A stretch of 64,000 bases of DNA from Rhizobium oryziradicis (GTDB lineage: Bacteria; Pseudomonadota; Alphaproteobacteria; Rhizobiales; Rhizobiaceae): the NCBI RefSeq assembly GCF_001939045.1, contig NZ_MKIM01000024.1, positions 1 to 64,000 on the forward strand, read 5' to 3'. Position 1 is the stretch's first letter; the number at the start of each line of letters is the position of its first letter. Both the position numbers and the translations under genes were made by a program. Below the pieces are notes generated by a model. That model saw nothing but the letters and a program-made list of their open reading frames with translations, was not told where the DNA came from and searched no databases. Of the stretch, positions 1-10,222 are shown piece by piece.

Positions 1-555
1 AAACCAGAAGAAAATGCCGTCTTCTTCCAGCCTGCGCAGCAGGTAATCCAGATCGGTCTCGTTCCATTGCACCGAATAGTGTTGGGCCGGTGGTTTGTTT
101 TGCAAAAAGCCAATATCGGGCTGCGGCAGGCCATGCTCGGAAAACAGAGTTTCCAGCACTTGAATAGAGGTCATATCCTGCCAGATGCGGCAATCAGAGC
201 GGCGCGACAGCAGCCACATCTGGGGGCGAATGGTGAGCGTGTAAGCGCGCAAACCTCGGGTGACCGGCGGCCCCTCCTCCAGATCGGTCACCAGACCGTT
301 GAACGGACGCCGCACGCCTTCTTCGTCAAACTCGCCCTGGCGAATTTCCAGAGAGACATCAACGAGGTGGCCAATCAATTCCTCCGGCTTCACCTCTTCG
401 CGCTTGGCGCGCACATGAAGGGTGATTTCAAACAGCCGGTTGACGCCTTCCTCAATCACCATGCGTTCCGGCAGCAATTTATCGTCACCCAGCGGTGAGG
501 ATAATTTTAAAACACGGCTGGCCTGAACAAAATCGATCTCTAAAATATCGTCCAT
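1..555 (-). CDS. vgrG: Type VI secretion system spike protein VgrG (N-terminal part, cut by window edge)
   Basis: The frame is open for 185 codons from the ATG at 553-555 to the window edge, so only the N-terminus is present. A GGGGGA ribosome site precedes the ATG. The residues fit the gp27-like N-terminal domain of VgrG: an acidic start, then VNRLFEITLHVRA, RPFNGLVTDLE, a YTLTIRPQMWLLSRRSDCR segment, WQDMTSIQVLETLF, and YSVQWNETDLDYLLRRLEE followed by DGIFFW. VgrG trimers tip the Hcp tube of the type VI secretion system and often carry or load effectors. No other T6SS gene lies in the window, so this may be an orphan vgrG/effector island continuing to the left or the edge of a full cluster. 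The call is firm for the family; completeness and effector domain cannot be judged. Confidence 0.88.
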   Translation of the reverse strand, partial: MDDILEIDFVQASRVLKLSSPLGDDKLLPERMVIEEGVNRLFEITLHVRAKREEVKPEELIGHLVDVSLEIRQGEFDEEGVRRPFNGLVTDLEEGPPVTRGLRAYTLTIRPQMWLLSRRSDCRIWQDMTSIQVLETLFSEHGLPQPDIGFLQNKPPAQHYSVQWNETDLDYLLRRLEEDGIFFWF

Positions 556-587
556 AAATCCCCCAAATGCCAGGGATGAACCACCCA

Positions 588-688
588 CTGCATAAATTCT
601 GAAATCGGAGTGGATTTCAGAATTTATGCAGCACATTAAACGTGTTACAGCGTCCTCTATGCGCCAAACAGGGCGCACGGATCTGTAA
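588..688 (-). repeat. Palindromic intergenic repeat, family A copy 1
   Basis: Two adjacent hairpins lie between vgrG and the next gene. The first is a 19-bp perfect inverted repeat (588-606 and 613-631, beginning CTGCATAAATTCTG) around a 6-base loop. The second has outer arms TTACAG (645-650)/CTGTAA (683-688) and inner arms around GCGCC/GGCGC. The same two-hairpin arrangement recurs at 35836-35951 and 56280-56384, and the second hairpin alone at 48375-48424. The pattern resembles rhizobial intergenic mosaic elements. Confidence 0.8.
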
Positions 689-1773
689 GAGTGAAACACC
701 GTCGCGCATGCGTATAGACTGCAATTAGGGCGGGTATTTGCAATTTCAAGAGAAAATTTTAGAGCGCACCGATGGATTTCAATGTTTTCAGCACAGCCAT
801 ATCCGGCTCGCCGGTTTCTGGCAGGCGATAATGGCGCTGGAAATGGCGGATGGCAGCTTTGGTTTTTTCGCCGACAACCCCGTCAACCGTAATGCCGGTA
901 TAGGCAACGTTGATCAGACCGCGCTGGATATCCATGACCAGACTTGGCCCCGCAATGGTGCCCACACTGGCTGCCACAGGCTCCGGCGGAATGGAATGGC
1001 TGGCTTGATCGCGATTGGCTGGCGCACCCACCGCCACTCTTGGCACGGGCACTGCGGCCGTGCGTATGGAGGCCTTGGTGGCAGGCGGCGTCACGCCATT
1101 TTTTTCGGCGCTGCGAATGGCAGCGGCCACCGGATCAATGCCTTCGTCACCGGACAATTTCACCACCGTGGGCCGCTCCAGCGGATGCACGGTTGCAGCC
1201 GTTGGTGTGTCGGTTGGGCCTTTGTCTGCAGCCAGCACGTTCAACAGGTCGTCGCTTGGCTGGGCTGATGCAGTCAGGCCGACCTGCTGTTGATAGGCCT
1301 GAATGGCCGCATCCGTTTGGGCATCACGCCGCCCGTTGAGCGGGCCATGGTAAAAGCCGAGACGCGCAAGCTGGGTCTGGATCGACAGGATGGTCTGGGA
1401 ATCATCGGAGGCCGCAGGTGCTGCAAATTGCTGGACTTGTGGCTTCGCCTGCTGCGGCGCTGGCGCGGTGGCAGGCTGCACGCTGGTGTCTTGCCGCTGG
1501 ATCAAAAAGGTTGTCACATCATCAGGATGCGGCTTGATGGCGGGAGATGTATTGAAACCCAGCATGGCTGAAAAATCATGCGGATCGCGCGTGCGCAAAA
1601 ACGGTGATGGATGACGCCCCGGCTGATACCAGAAGGCATTGGCGGTGACACAGCCCAACACCACCAGAAAGCCCAGCGTGCAGGTCACAGCTGCAGGATT
1701 GCGCGCAACAAGGCGCATGGACGCTTTAGCGGCCAAGACAGCAAAGCCCGGCTCTTTTTGAGCGGACTTTCTT

Positions 1774-3396
<1,623 letters not shown>

Positions 3397-3838
3397 GCGG
3401 TCCTCAATGTTCAGGCAACAATAGAGGTCGCCGCCTTAAGGAAAAGATAAAGCACAAAGCCAAAAGCCGCCCAAAAGGGATGGTTTCGGCCTGTTCTGAT
3501 ACAGGTTCGGCAAGCTTTCGAAAACATGGTTAACGGCGCGTAAGCGATGGATTTTGCGTGTTTTTCTCTATTTTGTTAACATTTATGGCATGGATGCGCC
3601 TGCAAAGCCTGTGGAAGACAAGGGGTCTGCCACAATTATGCTTAATCCGAGTCGTTAAACTTTGAATAGAATGTGTCTCAAATGCAGATAGATTGCATTT
3701 TATACAAATGCGCAGAAAATCTGAGTGAATTTTGCAAAGCCATATTTGGATGCGAATCATATCCTGTGTCCCAACAGCCGGTTACTGTCACCGGGAATGC
3801 GGAACAGGTTCCGTGAATAAGCGAAACGGATAGTTGTG
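3397..3838. other. 442-bp intergenic region between divergent genes
   Basis: No convincing gene. It is relatively AT-rich and must hold the promoters of the kinase (minus) and the DUF5330 gene (plus). Two GTTAAC sites, an inverted repeat AATGCA-N7-TGCATT (3681-3699) and a GAGTC (GANTC, the CcrM methylation motif) flanked by TTAA on both sides at about 3642-3658 are the only structures I noticed. Confidence 0.5.
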
Positions 3839-4285
3839 ATGTGGTTTTTAATCAAAGGCACGTTCTGGTTTACTCTGGTGCTGGTGGCGCTGTCGTTTAT
3901 CGGCGGCACGCAAAGTGCATCGTCGACCGCCACATCGCAATTTCAGCTGAGCAACGCGATCTCGGCAGCCACCGGTGCCTATGACTATGTCAGCGGGCTG
4001 TGCACCACCAAGCCTGATGTCTGCGTCAAGGGCGCGCAAACCTTCAGCGCCATTGGTGAGCGGGCGCGTGAGGGGGCGTTGGTGGCCTTTCAATTGCTCA
4101 ACCGCCATTTTGGCGATGGCAGCACAACGCCGTCGGATGTAACCCCTGTGGCTGACAAAGAGGCCACCAGTGCCGCCGACCACGTCGTGACCGGAACGGT
4201 GTCGCAGTCCAGTGCTTCACAGGCTGGCGCATCGCATCCTCTGGTGATCAACATTCCCAAGCCAAGGGTAAAGCCTGCCGATTGA
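3839..4285 (+). CDS. DUF5330 domain-containing protein
   Basis: About 148 residues beginning MWFLIKGTFWFTLVLVALSF, a single N-terminal hydrophobic segment (signal anchor or signal peptide). A short conserved part with two cysteines follows (GLCTTKPDVCVKG), then AREGALVAFQLLNRHFG and a low-complexity Thr/Ser/Val tail. This is the pattern of the DUF5330 family found in Rhizobiaceae, for which no function is known to me. A GTG at 3836 in the same frame could serve as start; I chose the ATG at 3839 because family members begin MWFLIK. A strong intrinsic terminator follows at 4381-4412, so it is probably monocistronic. Confidence 0.75.
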   Translation: MWFLIKGTFWFTLVLVALSFIGGTQSASSTATSQFQLSNAISAATGAYDYVSGLCTTKPDVCVKGAQTFSAIGERAREGALVAFQLLNRHFGDGSTTPSDVTPVADKEATSAADHVVTGTVSQSSASQAGASHPLVINIPKPRVKPAD

Positions 4286-4380
4286 TCAAGAGCCGCCATT
4301 CCCTTTCTGCTTTGTCAATTTTCACCATCGTTTCCAGCCTGGGTTTACACCTTCACTGTAACCTCTGTCCTCAAGCGACA

Positions 4381-4412
4381 CCGCGAAGAGCTTGCTCTTT
4401 GCGGTTTTTTTT
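4381..4412 (+). terminator. Rho-independent terminator after the DUF5330 gene
   Basis: An 11-bp stem CCGCGAAGAGC / GCTCTTTGCGG (one G-U pair) with a tight loop, followed by eight T residues at 4405-4412. It separates the DUF5330 gene from sufE. Confidence 0.9.
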
Positions 4413-4486
4413 GCGCCTTGCGGTGTTCAACTGCCCTGTTGCTCGCCTATATGAGACTGCATAAAACCATAAAGCGGACCCAAGCC

Positions 4487-4912
4487 ATGACGCCTATCGA
4501 CCAGATTATCGACGATTTCGCCTTTCTTGAAGAATGGGAAGATCGCTATCGCTATGTGATCGAGCTGGGCAAGGCGCTGCCAGAACTCTCTGAAAGCAAA
4601 CGCACCGATGAAAACAAGGTTCGCGGTTGTGCAAGTCAGGTGTGGCTGGCCATGAGTGCAAGCGAAGGAGCCGATCCGGTTTTGACCTTCGAGGGCGATT
4701 CGGATGCCCATATTGTGCGCGGGCTGGTGGCCATTGTGCTCTCGGCCTATTCCGGCAAGCGCGCTTCCGAAGTGGCAAAGCTGAACGCGCTGGATCTGTT
4801 TGGCAAGCTTGGTCTGATTGAGCACCTGTCTGCCCAGCGCGCCAATGGTTTGCGCTCCATGGTTGATCGCATTCGCTCTGAAGCGGCAGGCAAGCTGGCC
4901 GCCAACGCATAA
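4487..4912 (+). CDS. sufE: SufE family Fe-S cluster assembly sulfur acceptor
   Basis: 141 residues starting MTPIDQIIDDFAFLEEWEDR. SufE accepts sulfane sulfur from the cysteine desulfurase SufS and passes it to the SufBCD scaffold in the cytoplasm. The expected features are present: the RYRYVIELGKALP helix, then ENKVRGCASQVWLA carrying the conserved acceptor cysteine (about residue 48), and the later conserved part with LNALDLFGKLGLIEHLSAQR. The length is normal for the family. No suf genes are adjacent, which is common for sufE in rhizobia. The start at 4487 was preferred over in-frame upstream codons because it matches the family start. It is preceded by the terminator of the upstream gene, so it should have its own promoter within 4413-4486. 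Confidence 0.92.
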   Translation: MTPIDQIIDDFAFLEEWEDRYRYVIELGKALPELSESKRTDENKVRGCASQVWLAMSASEGADPVLTFEGDSDAHIVRGLVAIVLSAYSGKRASEVAKLNALDLFGKLGLIEHLSAQRANGLRSMVDRIRSEAAGKLAANA

Positions 4913-5020
4913 GGTTTTGGCCCTCGCGGGCTCAAGACAACGCTATGCTGTTCATTCAAAATATTACAGCGTCATCTGTTCGTTTGCACAGCGAGCCGTG
5001 CTGTATAAGGAAGGTCTATC

Positions 5021-6223
5021 GTGAAGCGGCGTACTCTTGCAATCGTCATTGTCGGCGCACTCCTTTTGGGAGCTGGTGGCATTTACTGGGCCACGCGGCC
5101 CAACAATGCATCCGCCACCAATCTTTTGACCGCCACTGTCAAGCGCGGCAACATTGAGCAAACGGTGCTGGCCACCGGCATTTTCAAACCCTCGCGGCTG
5201 GTGGCGGTGGGCGCTCAGGTGTCGGGCCGCATTACGGCCGTGCATGTCAAGATTGGCGATACGATCAAGAAAAACGATCTGGTGGCCGAAATTGACTCGG
5301 TGACCCAGCAAAACAATCTGCGCACATCCAAGGCGGCCCTTGCCAATGTCAAGGCGCAGAAGGCCGAGGCGCAAGCCACACTGGTCAACGCCCGGCTGAC
5401 GCTGGAGCGCCAGCAAAGCCTTCTTGCCAACAATTCCGGCAAGCAATCGGACCTCGATAGCGCACAAGCAGCACTGGACCAGACAAAGGCGCAGATTGAT
5501 GCGCTGGATGCGCAGATTATCGAGGCCGAGGTGGCCGTGGAAACAGCCCAGGCCAATCTGGGCTACACCCGCATCACCGCCCCGATGGATGGCACTGTGC
5601 TGGCCATTGTCAATCAGCAAGGCCAGACCGTGAATGCCACGCAATCGGCCCCCACCATTGTTATCCTTGGCCAATTGGACAAGATGATTGTGCGCGCCGA
5701 AATCTCGGAAGCCGATGTGGTGCGGGTCAAACCCGGACAGCCGGTGTATTTCAACATTCTCGGCGATCCTTCCAAACGCTTCGATGCCGTGCTGCAATCG
5801 ATTGAGCCAGCGCCCGCCTCCATTACCAGCGACAGCAGCGTCACCTCGTCTTCGTCCACCACCTCATCAGCCTCTACTTCTGCGATTTATTACAATGGTG
5901 TGTTTCCCGTTGATAATGCCGACGGGCATTTTCGCACCTATATGACGGCAGAAGTTCATATCGTGCTGGGACAGGCCAAGGATGTGCTGGTTGTTTCCTC
6001 TTCGGCGCTGCCAAACGCCACAAAAACCGGCAAGGTCACGCTGCGGGTGGCCAATGCGGCGGATGAAATCTCCACCAAAACCGTGGAGATTGGCCTCAAT
6101 GATGGCACCAATGCCGAGATCAAATCGGGATTGAGCGAGGGTGACCGGGTGGTGCTTGGCGATTCCTCTACCGCCACTGAGGGCAGCGGCAGACGTGGCG
6201 GTCGACCGCCCATGAGGCTGTAG
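5021..6223 (+). CDS. macA: MacA-like periplasmic adaptor (membrane fusion) subunit of ABC efflux system
   Basis: 400 residues. A signal anchor (about 5-25) is followed by an HlyD/biotinyl-lipoyl half (GAQVSGRITAVHVKIGD), a helical hairpin (about 95-180, rich in Ala/Gln/Lys), the second lipoyl half (TRITAPMDGTVLAIVNQQGQ) and beta-barrel segments. The family links an inner-membrane MacB to an outer-membrane TolC channel. A Ser/Thr-rich stretch at about 269-287 (SSVTSSSSTTSSASTS) interrupts the barrel domain and looks like a flexible insert. Translation starts at a GTG preceded by AGGAAGG. The stop is one base before the macB ATG, so the two form an operon. No tolC gene is nearby. Confidence 0.9.
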   Translation: MKRRTLAIVIVGALLLGAGGIYWATRPNNASATNLLTATVKRGNIEQTVLATGIFKPSRLVAVGAQVSGRITAVHVKIGDTIKKNDLVAEIDSVTQQNNLRTSKAALANVKAQKAEAQATLVNARLTLERQQSLLANNSGKQSDLDSAQAALDQTKAQIDALDAQIIEAEVAVETAQANLGYTRITAPMDGTVLAIVNQQGQTVNATQSAPTIVILGQLDKMIVRAEISEADVVRVKPGQPVYFNILGDPSKRFDAVLQSIEPAPASITSDSSVTSSSSTTSSASTSAIYYNGVFPVDNADGHFRTYMTAEVHIVLGQAKDVLVVSSSALPNATKTGKVTLRVANAADEISTKTVEIGLNDGTNAEIKSGLSEGDRVVLGDSSTATEGSGRRGGRPPMRL

Positions 6224-6224
6224 C

Positions 6225-8171
6225 ATGGCGACGCTGATTAAGCTTGCGGGCATTTCCCGCGTTTATCGCGCCGGAGAGCAAGATCTGGCGGTTTTGAAAA
6301 ACATCAACCTCACCATTGAGCGCGGCGAGATGGTGTCGATTATCGGGCCATCCGGGTCTGGCAAATCGACCTTGATGAATATTCTAGGCCTGCTGGATCG
6401 TCCCAATGCTGGCATCTATGAAATCGATGGCAAGCGCACCGACCAGTTGGACAGCGATGCGCTTTCCGGGCTCAGACGTGAGCATTTCGGCTTTATTTTT
6501 CAACGCTATCATCTTTTGTCGGATCTTTCGGCGCTGGGCAATGTCGAGGTTCCGGCCATTTACGCGGGCCTTGCATCCGATCAGCGGCGCGACCGCGCCA
6601 AACAATTGCTGGAGCGGCTGGGCATGGGCGAGCGCCTGCGCAACCGCCCCGGCCAGCTCTCGGGCGGGCAGCAGCAGCGCGTGTCCATTGCCCGCGCCCT
6701 GATCAATGGCGGCGAGGTGATTTTGGCCGATGAGCCAACCGGCGCATTGGACAAGCAAAGCGGCGAGGAAGTGCTGCGCATTCTCGATGAATTGCACGCC
6801 GAAGGCCGCACCATCATCATTGTTACCCATGATCCCAATGTGGCAGCGCGGGCCGAGCGGGTGATTGAAATTGCCGATGGCGAGATCATTGATGATCGCC
6901 GCCAGGACAAGCCAAAGCTGATCCGCGAAGCACCCGAACAGCCCCCTGCCCGCATTCAGCGTTTTCCATGGTTTGATCGCTTTGGTGAAGCCTTCATGAT
7001 GGCACTGCGGGCCTTGGCGTCTCATCGCCTGCGCACATTCTTGACCATGCTCGGCATTGTCATCGGCATTGCCTCGGTGGTCTGTGTGGTGGCGCTGGGC
7101 GCTGGCACCCAGCAAAAGGTGCTGGCCGACATCAACAGTCTGGGCACCAACACGCTAGAGATTTTTCCCGGCAAGGGCTTTGGCGATGTGCGCTCTGGCA
7201 AGATCACCACGCTAAAAGTGGCGGATGCCAATGCCCTTGGCAATCTGCCCTATGTGTCAGCCGTCACCCCCACCGTGTCCACCTCTGGCACGGTGCGCTT
7301 TGGCGCAACGGTTGCCAATGCGCTGATCAATGGTGTCGGCGCGCAATATTTCGATGTCAAAGGCTCGAAATTGCTGGCAGGACGGTTTTTTGATAGTGAA
7401 GCCGTGGCCACCATGAGCCAGGATGCGGTGATTGACCAAAGTGCTTCAGAGGCGCTGTTTGGCACCACCTACTCGGATGCGCTGGGCAAAACCGTGTTTC
7501 TGGGCAAGGTGCCAGTGCGCATCATTGGCGTGATTGCCAAGCAGCAGGGCGGCTTCGGCTCCAGCTCGAATTTGCAGGTCTATCTGCCCTATAGCAGCGT
7601 GCAGGCACGGTTTTTGGGCGATTTGTCTTTGCGCTCAGTCACGGTGCGGCTGGCCGATAATGTTGACTCGTCGGTTGCCAACACCGCCGTCACCAGCTTT
7701 CTCACCAACCGCCACGGCGAGCAGGATTTCTTCATTCTCAACACCGATGACATTCGCAAAACCATCACCAGCACCACCAACACGCTGACCATGCTGGTGG
7801 CCGCCATTGCGGTGATTTCGCTGATTGTTGGCGGCATTGGGGTGATGAATATCATGCTGGTGTCGGTGTCGGAACGGGTGGGCGAAATTGGCGTGCGCAT
7901 GGCGGTGGGAGCCAGACGGCAGGATATTTTGCAGCAATTCCTGATCGAGGCCGTGCTGGTCTGCCTGATTGGCGGTGGCCTTGGCATTGGGCTGGCGCTG
8001 TCCTTCGGTTTTCTGTTCTCGCTGCTCACCCAGGATTTTGCCCTGGTCTATTCCACCACGTCCATGGTGGCCGCCTTTACCTGCTCCTGCCTGATCGGCC
8101 TTGTGTTCGGCTTTATGCCCGCACGCAATGCATCAAGGCTTGATCCGGTGGTGGCGCTGTCGAAAGACTGA
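6225..8171 (+). CDS. macB: MacB-like ABC transporter, fused ATPase and permease
   Basis: 648 residues. The N-terminal ATPase (about 1-230) has Walker A GPSGSGKST, signature LSGGQQQRVSIARAL and Walker B VILADEPTGALD. A first transmembrane helix lies near 275-300 (FLTMLGIVIGIASVVCVVALG). A large periplasmic MacB_PCD domain follows, then three C-terminal helices of the FtsX type (VAAIAVISLIVGGIGVMNIM; VGARRQDILQQFLIEAVL; the end motif FMPARNASRLDPVVAL). MacB works as a mechanotransmitter that drives export of macrolides, peptides or siderophores through MacA and TolC; the substrate here cannot be told. It is directly coupled to macA, with a one-base gap between stop and start. Confidence 0.92.
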   Translation: MATLIKLAGISRVYRAGEQDLAVLKNINLTIERGEMVSIIGPSGSGKSTLMNILGLLDRPNAGIYEIDGKRTDQLDSDALSGLRREHFGFIFQRYHLLSDLSALGNVEVPAIYAGLASDQRRDRAKQLLERLGMGERLRNRPGQLSGGQQQRVSIARALINGGEVILADEPTGALDKQSGEEVLRILDELHAEGRTIIIVTHDPNVAARAERVIEIADGEIIDDRRQDKPKLIREAPEQPPARIQRFPWFDRFGEAFMMALRALASHRLRTFLTMLGIVIGIASVVCVVALGAGTQQKVLADINSLGTNTLEIFPGKGFGDVRSGKITTLKVADANALGNLPYVSAVTPTVSTSGTVRFGATVANALINGVGAQYFDVKGSKLLAGRFFDSEAVATMSQDAVIDQSASEALFGTTYSDALGKTVFLGKVPVRIIGVIAKQQGGFGSSSNLQVYLPYSSVQARFLGDLSLRSVTVRLADNVDSSVANTAVTSFLTNRHGEQDFFILNTDDIRKTITSTTNTLTMLVAAIAVISLIVGGIGVMNIMLVSVSERVGEIGVRMAVGARRQDILQQFLIEAVLVCLIGGGLGIGLALSFGFLFSLLTQDFALVYSTTSMVAAFTCSCLIGLVFGFMPARNASRLDPVVALSKD

Positions 8172-8193
8172 GGTAGGCGATGACTTGGGCGGC

Positions 8194-8322
8194 ATAGCCG
8201 CTCTACCCCGCGGTCAGGTCACGGATAGACCTCTCCGCACACTCTGCGTCATCCTCGGGCTTGACCCGAGGATGACACGTGAGATGTTCTGCTTCATTGT
8301 CGGGAAACTCATAGCCGCTCTA
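8194..8322. repeat. Hairpin flanked by 13-bp direct repeats between convergent genes
   Basis: A 12-bp perfect stem GTCATCCTCGGG / CCCGAGGATGAC (8248-8259, 8265-8276) with a 5-base loop lies between macB and the DUF6456 gene. Thirteen-base direct repeats CATAGCCGCTCTA occur at 8194-8206 and 8310-8322. No T-run follows the stem, so it is more likely a dispersed rhizobial hairpin repeat than a classical terminator, though it may end transcripts from both sides. Confidence 0.6.
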
Positions 8323-9183
8323 ACCGACCAGTCTCGCCATATCAGGCCGATAACCGGCCTCACCCCAATGGCGCAGACCTGCGGGACTTGAAGCTTTTAC
8401 CGGGTTATAATGGCGGGCCAGCGCCATCAATGCGGTGCGCAGCATCAGCTTTGCCGAGCGGGCGGGCCATTGCCGTTCGCGCTCCACCAATTCCAGCCCT
8501 TTGGCAAAGCAGCACACATCCAGCAGCACGCCGGATAATTCCGGCCCCAAAGCCATCACGGCTTTTGTCACCCGGCCTCTCGCCGCAAGCGCACTGTCGC
8601 TGAGATCGGAGGCGCTCGAGCGCTGGCCCTTTTGCTGTTGCGCAAGCCGTGGCTCCCAAGATGCCGTGATCCGTGGCTGCAAATGCCCACGCTCGAAATC
8701 TGAGGCCAGCCGCTCGCCTGCGTCAATGGCCTCCGCTGGAAAATAGGCCGCCCCCGCCTTGTCGCGCAAGCGCGCCATGCTTGAGAGCGGAGAATCATCC
8801 AGATTGCGACGAACAATGCGCGACTGTTCAGAAATCTCCCCCTTATTCTCCACCAAAACCGCGTCAGTCAATTCGCCATGCTGGGCGGAAAAGCGCTCGG
8901 TGTCAGCCTCCGCCAGCGCGCGTCGCAAAAATGTCCTCGCCTGCGGTGTTGCCTCCAGAAGCTCGCCGTTTTGCTGCACCAGACCTTGCGAAAGCGCGTA
9001 TTGTAACACCGCGCCCGGAACCCGGCCCAGCACCAGGTCATCATCGCCGCGCAACACATCAAACGCGCCCGCATGGGCGGGCCGGATCAGCACCGAGGTC
9101 TGCGCCAACCGCAGCAGACGCAACAGCGGCTTGCTCGTGTCACTTTGTGGCAATGCCCTTGGCTTTACTCCGTGCTCAACCAT
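8320..9183 (-). CDS. DUF6456 domain-containing protein (putative regulator)
   Basis: 287 residues from an ATG at 9181-9183 that overlaps the stop of the upstream HTH gene by 8 bp, which decides the start. The C-terminal half holds the DUF6456 signature: AGERLASDFERGHLQPRITASWEP, then LSDSALAARGRVTKAVMALGPELSGVLLDVCCF and LERERQWPARSAKLMLRTALMALARHY. The N-terminal part may be a degenerate winged helix but shows no clear motif. The family is common in Rhizobiales, usually beside the small DnaA-like HTH gene as here; a DNA-binding or replication/transcription control role is inferred from that pairing, not shown. Confidence 0.72.
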   Translation of the reverse strand: MVEHGVKPRALPQSDTSKPLLRLLRLAQTSVLIRPAHAGAFDVLRGDDDLVLGRVPGAVLQYALSQGLVQQNGELLEATPQARTFLRRALAEADTERFSAQHGELTDAVLVENKGEISEQSRIVRRNLDDSPLSSMARLRDKAGAAYFPAEAIDAGERLASDFERGHLQPRITASWEPRLAQQQKGQRSSASDLSDSALAARGRVTKAVMALGPELSGVLLDVCCFAKGLELVERERQWPARSAKLMLRTALMALARHYNPVKASSPAGLRHWGEAGYRPDMARLVG

Positions 9184-9541
9184 GCGGCACCGTCTTGGCC
9201 AGCGTGCCCAAAACCGCAACAACCCGCTCCAGCATGGAGATAAACTGATCCAGCGCCTTGTTGTCACGGCGATTTTCAATCACCTGACAGGCATAGCTGA
9301 CTGTGCTACGGTCATAGCCAAAAGCACTTGCCACTTCATGCTGCGGCAGGCTAAGCGCCACATGGCACAGATACATGGAAATCTGCCGGATCTGACAACG
9401 CTGGCGGCGGCAATCGCCCCGCCGCAAAACCGGCTCTTGAATGGCCCCCAACATTTCCTCTGTCACCTTGTTTACCGAGTGGCACAGGACATGATTGGTC
9501 GAGGGTATTTTTGCGAGACTATCAGCATATGGTTCGACCAT
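9176..9541 (-). CDS. Small protein with DnaA domain IV-like helix-turn-helix
   Basis: 121 residues. The central part reads RQISMYLCHVALSLPQHEVASAFGYD then RSTVSYACQVIENRRDN. It follows the DnaA C-terminal (Bac_DnaA_C) pattern, with RQ-x-x-MYL, a helix, then FG-x-D-x-STV as the recognition helix. There is no AAA+ ATPase domain, so it is a stand-alone DNA-binding domain. The N-terminus carries a short Cys/Arg-rich stretch (RRGDCRRQRCQ). It is translationally coupled to the DUF6456 gene. Its upstream region carries a 10-bp inverted repeat and two near-DnaA boxes, compatible with autoregulation or with binding DnaA-type sites. Function is unproven. Confidence 0.75.
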   Translation of the reverse strand: MVEPYADSLAKIPSTNHVLCHSVNKVTEEMLGAIQEPVLRRGDCRRQRCQIRQISMYLCHVALSLPQHEVASAFGYDRSTVSYACQVIENRRDNKALDQFISMLERVVAVLGTLAKTVPHG

Positions 9542-9590
9542 TTTGAAAAACTCCCCTTTATAGGATTTTATTCATATCACGGTCGAAAAT

Positions 9591-9661
9591 CCGGGTGAAT
9601 ACACGGAAACGAAAAATTAAAATACGCATTGATTTACAAGTGAAATTATCGATTCACCCGG
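9591..9661. promoter_or_regulatory. 10-bp inverted repeat upstream of the DnaA-like HTH gene
   Basis: CCGGGTGAAT (9591-9600) and its perfect reverse complement ATTCACCCGG (9652-9661) flank an AT-rich 51-bp stretch starting about 50 bp upstream of the HTH gene start. A paired-operator arrangement in the promoter is likely; the binding protein is not known. Confidence 0.5.
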
Positions 9662-9676
9662 AAATATAAAGGATTA

Positions 9677-9742
9677 TTTTCCACATTCGCGCTATATACA
9701 CCCCTAGGATTTCAGGGGATCAGCATTCCACGCTGTGGACAA
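9677..9742. promoter_or_regulatory. Two near-consensus DnaA boxes
   Basis: TTTTCCACA at 9677-9685 (plus) and TTGTCCACA read on the minus strand at 9734-9742 each differ by one base from the DnaA box TTATCCACA. They lie in the region upstream of the DnaA domain IV-like gene. Chance matches are possible. Confidence 0.35.
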
Positions 9743-9814
9743 AGCTCAAAAAAATACGGCCAACACGTTGGCGTGCGGCCGCAAGATATCGGTGGGAGCG
9801 GGCAACACGCCTAT

Positions 9815-10222
9815 TTAAGCAGGCTCAAACACCATCGAATAGCCGTTGATGCAATAGCGCAAGCCTGTTGGCTTTGGCCCATCGGGAAACACGTGGCCCA
9901 AATGGCCATCACAGGTCGCGCATCGAATTTCGGTGCGCACCATGCCGTGCGATGCATCCCGATATTCTTTCACCGCATCCGGTTTGACCGGCTCGAAATA
10001 GCTCGGCCAGCCGCAGCCCGCATCAAACTTGGTATCCGAGTAAAACAGCGGCGTGTTGCAGCCTGCGCAGCGATAGAGCCCCGCCTGCACATTATCCCAA
10101 TAGGGACCGGTAAACGGGCGTTCCGTGCCATGCTCGCGCAAGATCCGGTATTGCTCAGGCGTCAGCTGCTCGCGCCATTCCTGTTCCGAGCGCTCGATTT
10201 TTGTCTCTTTCGTCTCCGTCAT
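9815..10222 (-). CDS. msrB: Peptide-methionine (R)-S-oxide reductase MsrB
   Basis: 135 residues. MsrB reduces the R-epimer of methionine sulfoxide in proteins, protecting against oxidative damage in the cytoplasm. Visible motifs are two zinc-binding CxxC pairs ([11 protein letters not shown] and [14 protein letters not shown]), the conserved [12 protein letters not shown] segment, and the C-terminal [13 protein letters not shown] with the catalytic cysteine. The start is supported by an AAGGAG site just upstream. It is transcribed leftwards and separate from the following mrp operon; a symmetric GTGAT-N4-ATCAC site lies about 80 bp upstream. Confidence 0.95.
   Translation of the reverse strand: MTETKETKIERSEQEWREQLTPEQYRILREHGTERPFTGPYWDNVQAGLYRCAGCNTPLFYSDTKFDAGCGWPSYFEPVKPDAVKEYRDASHGMVRTEIRCATCDGHLGHVFPDGPKPTGLRYCINGYSMVFEPA

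Noticed and set aside
3530..3760. A 76-codon minus frame in the intergenic region
   Set aside because: AT-rich chance frame without start signal or recognisable sequence.
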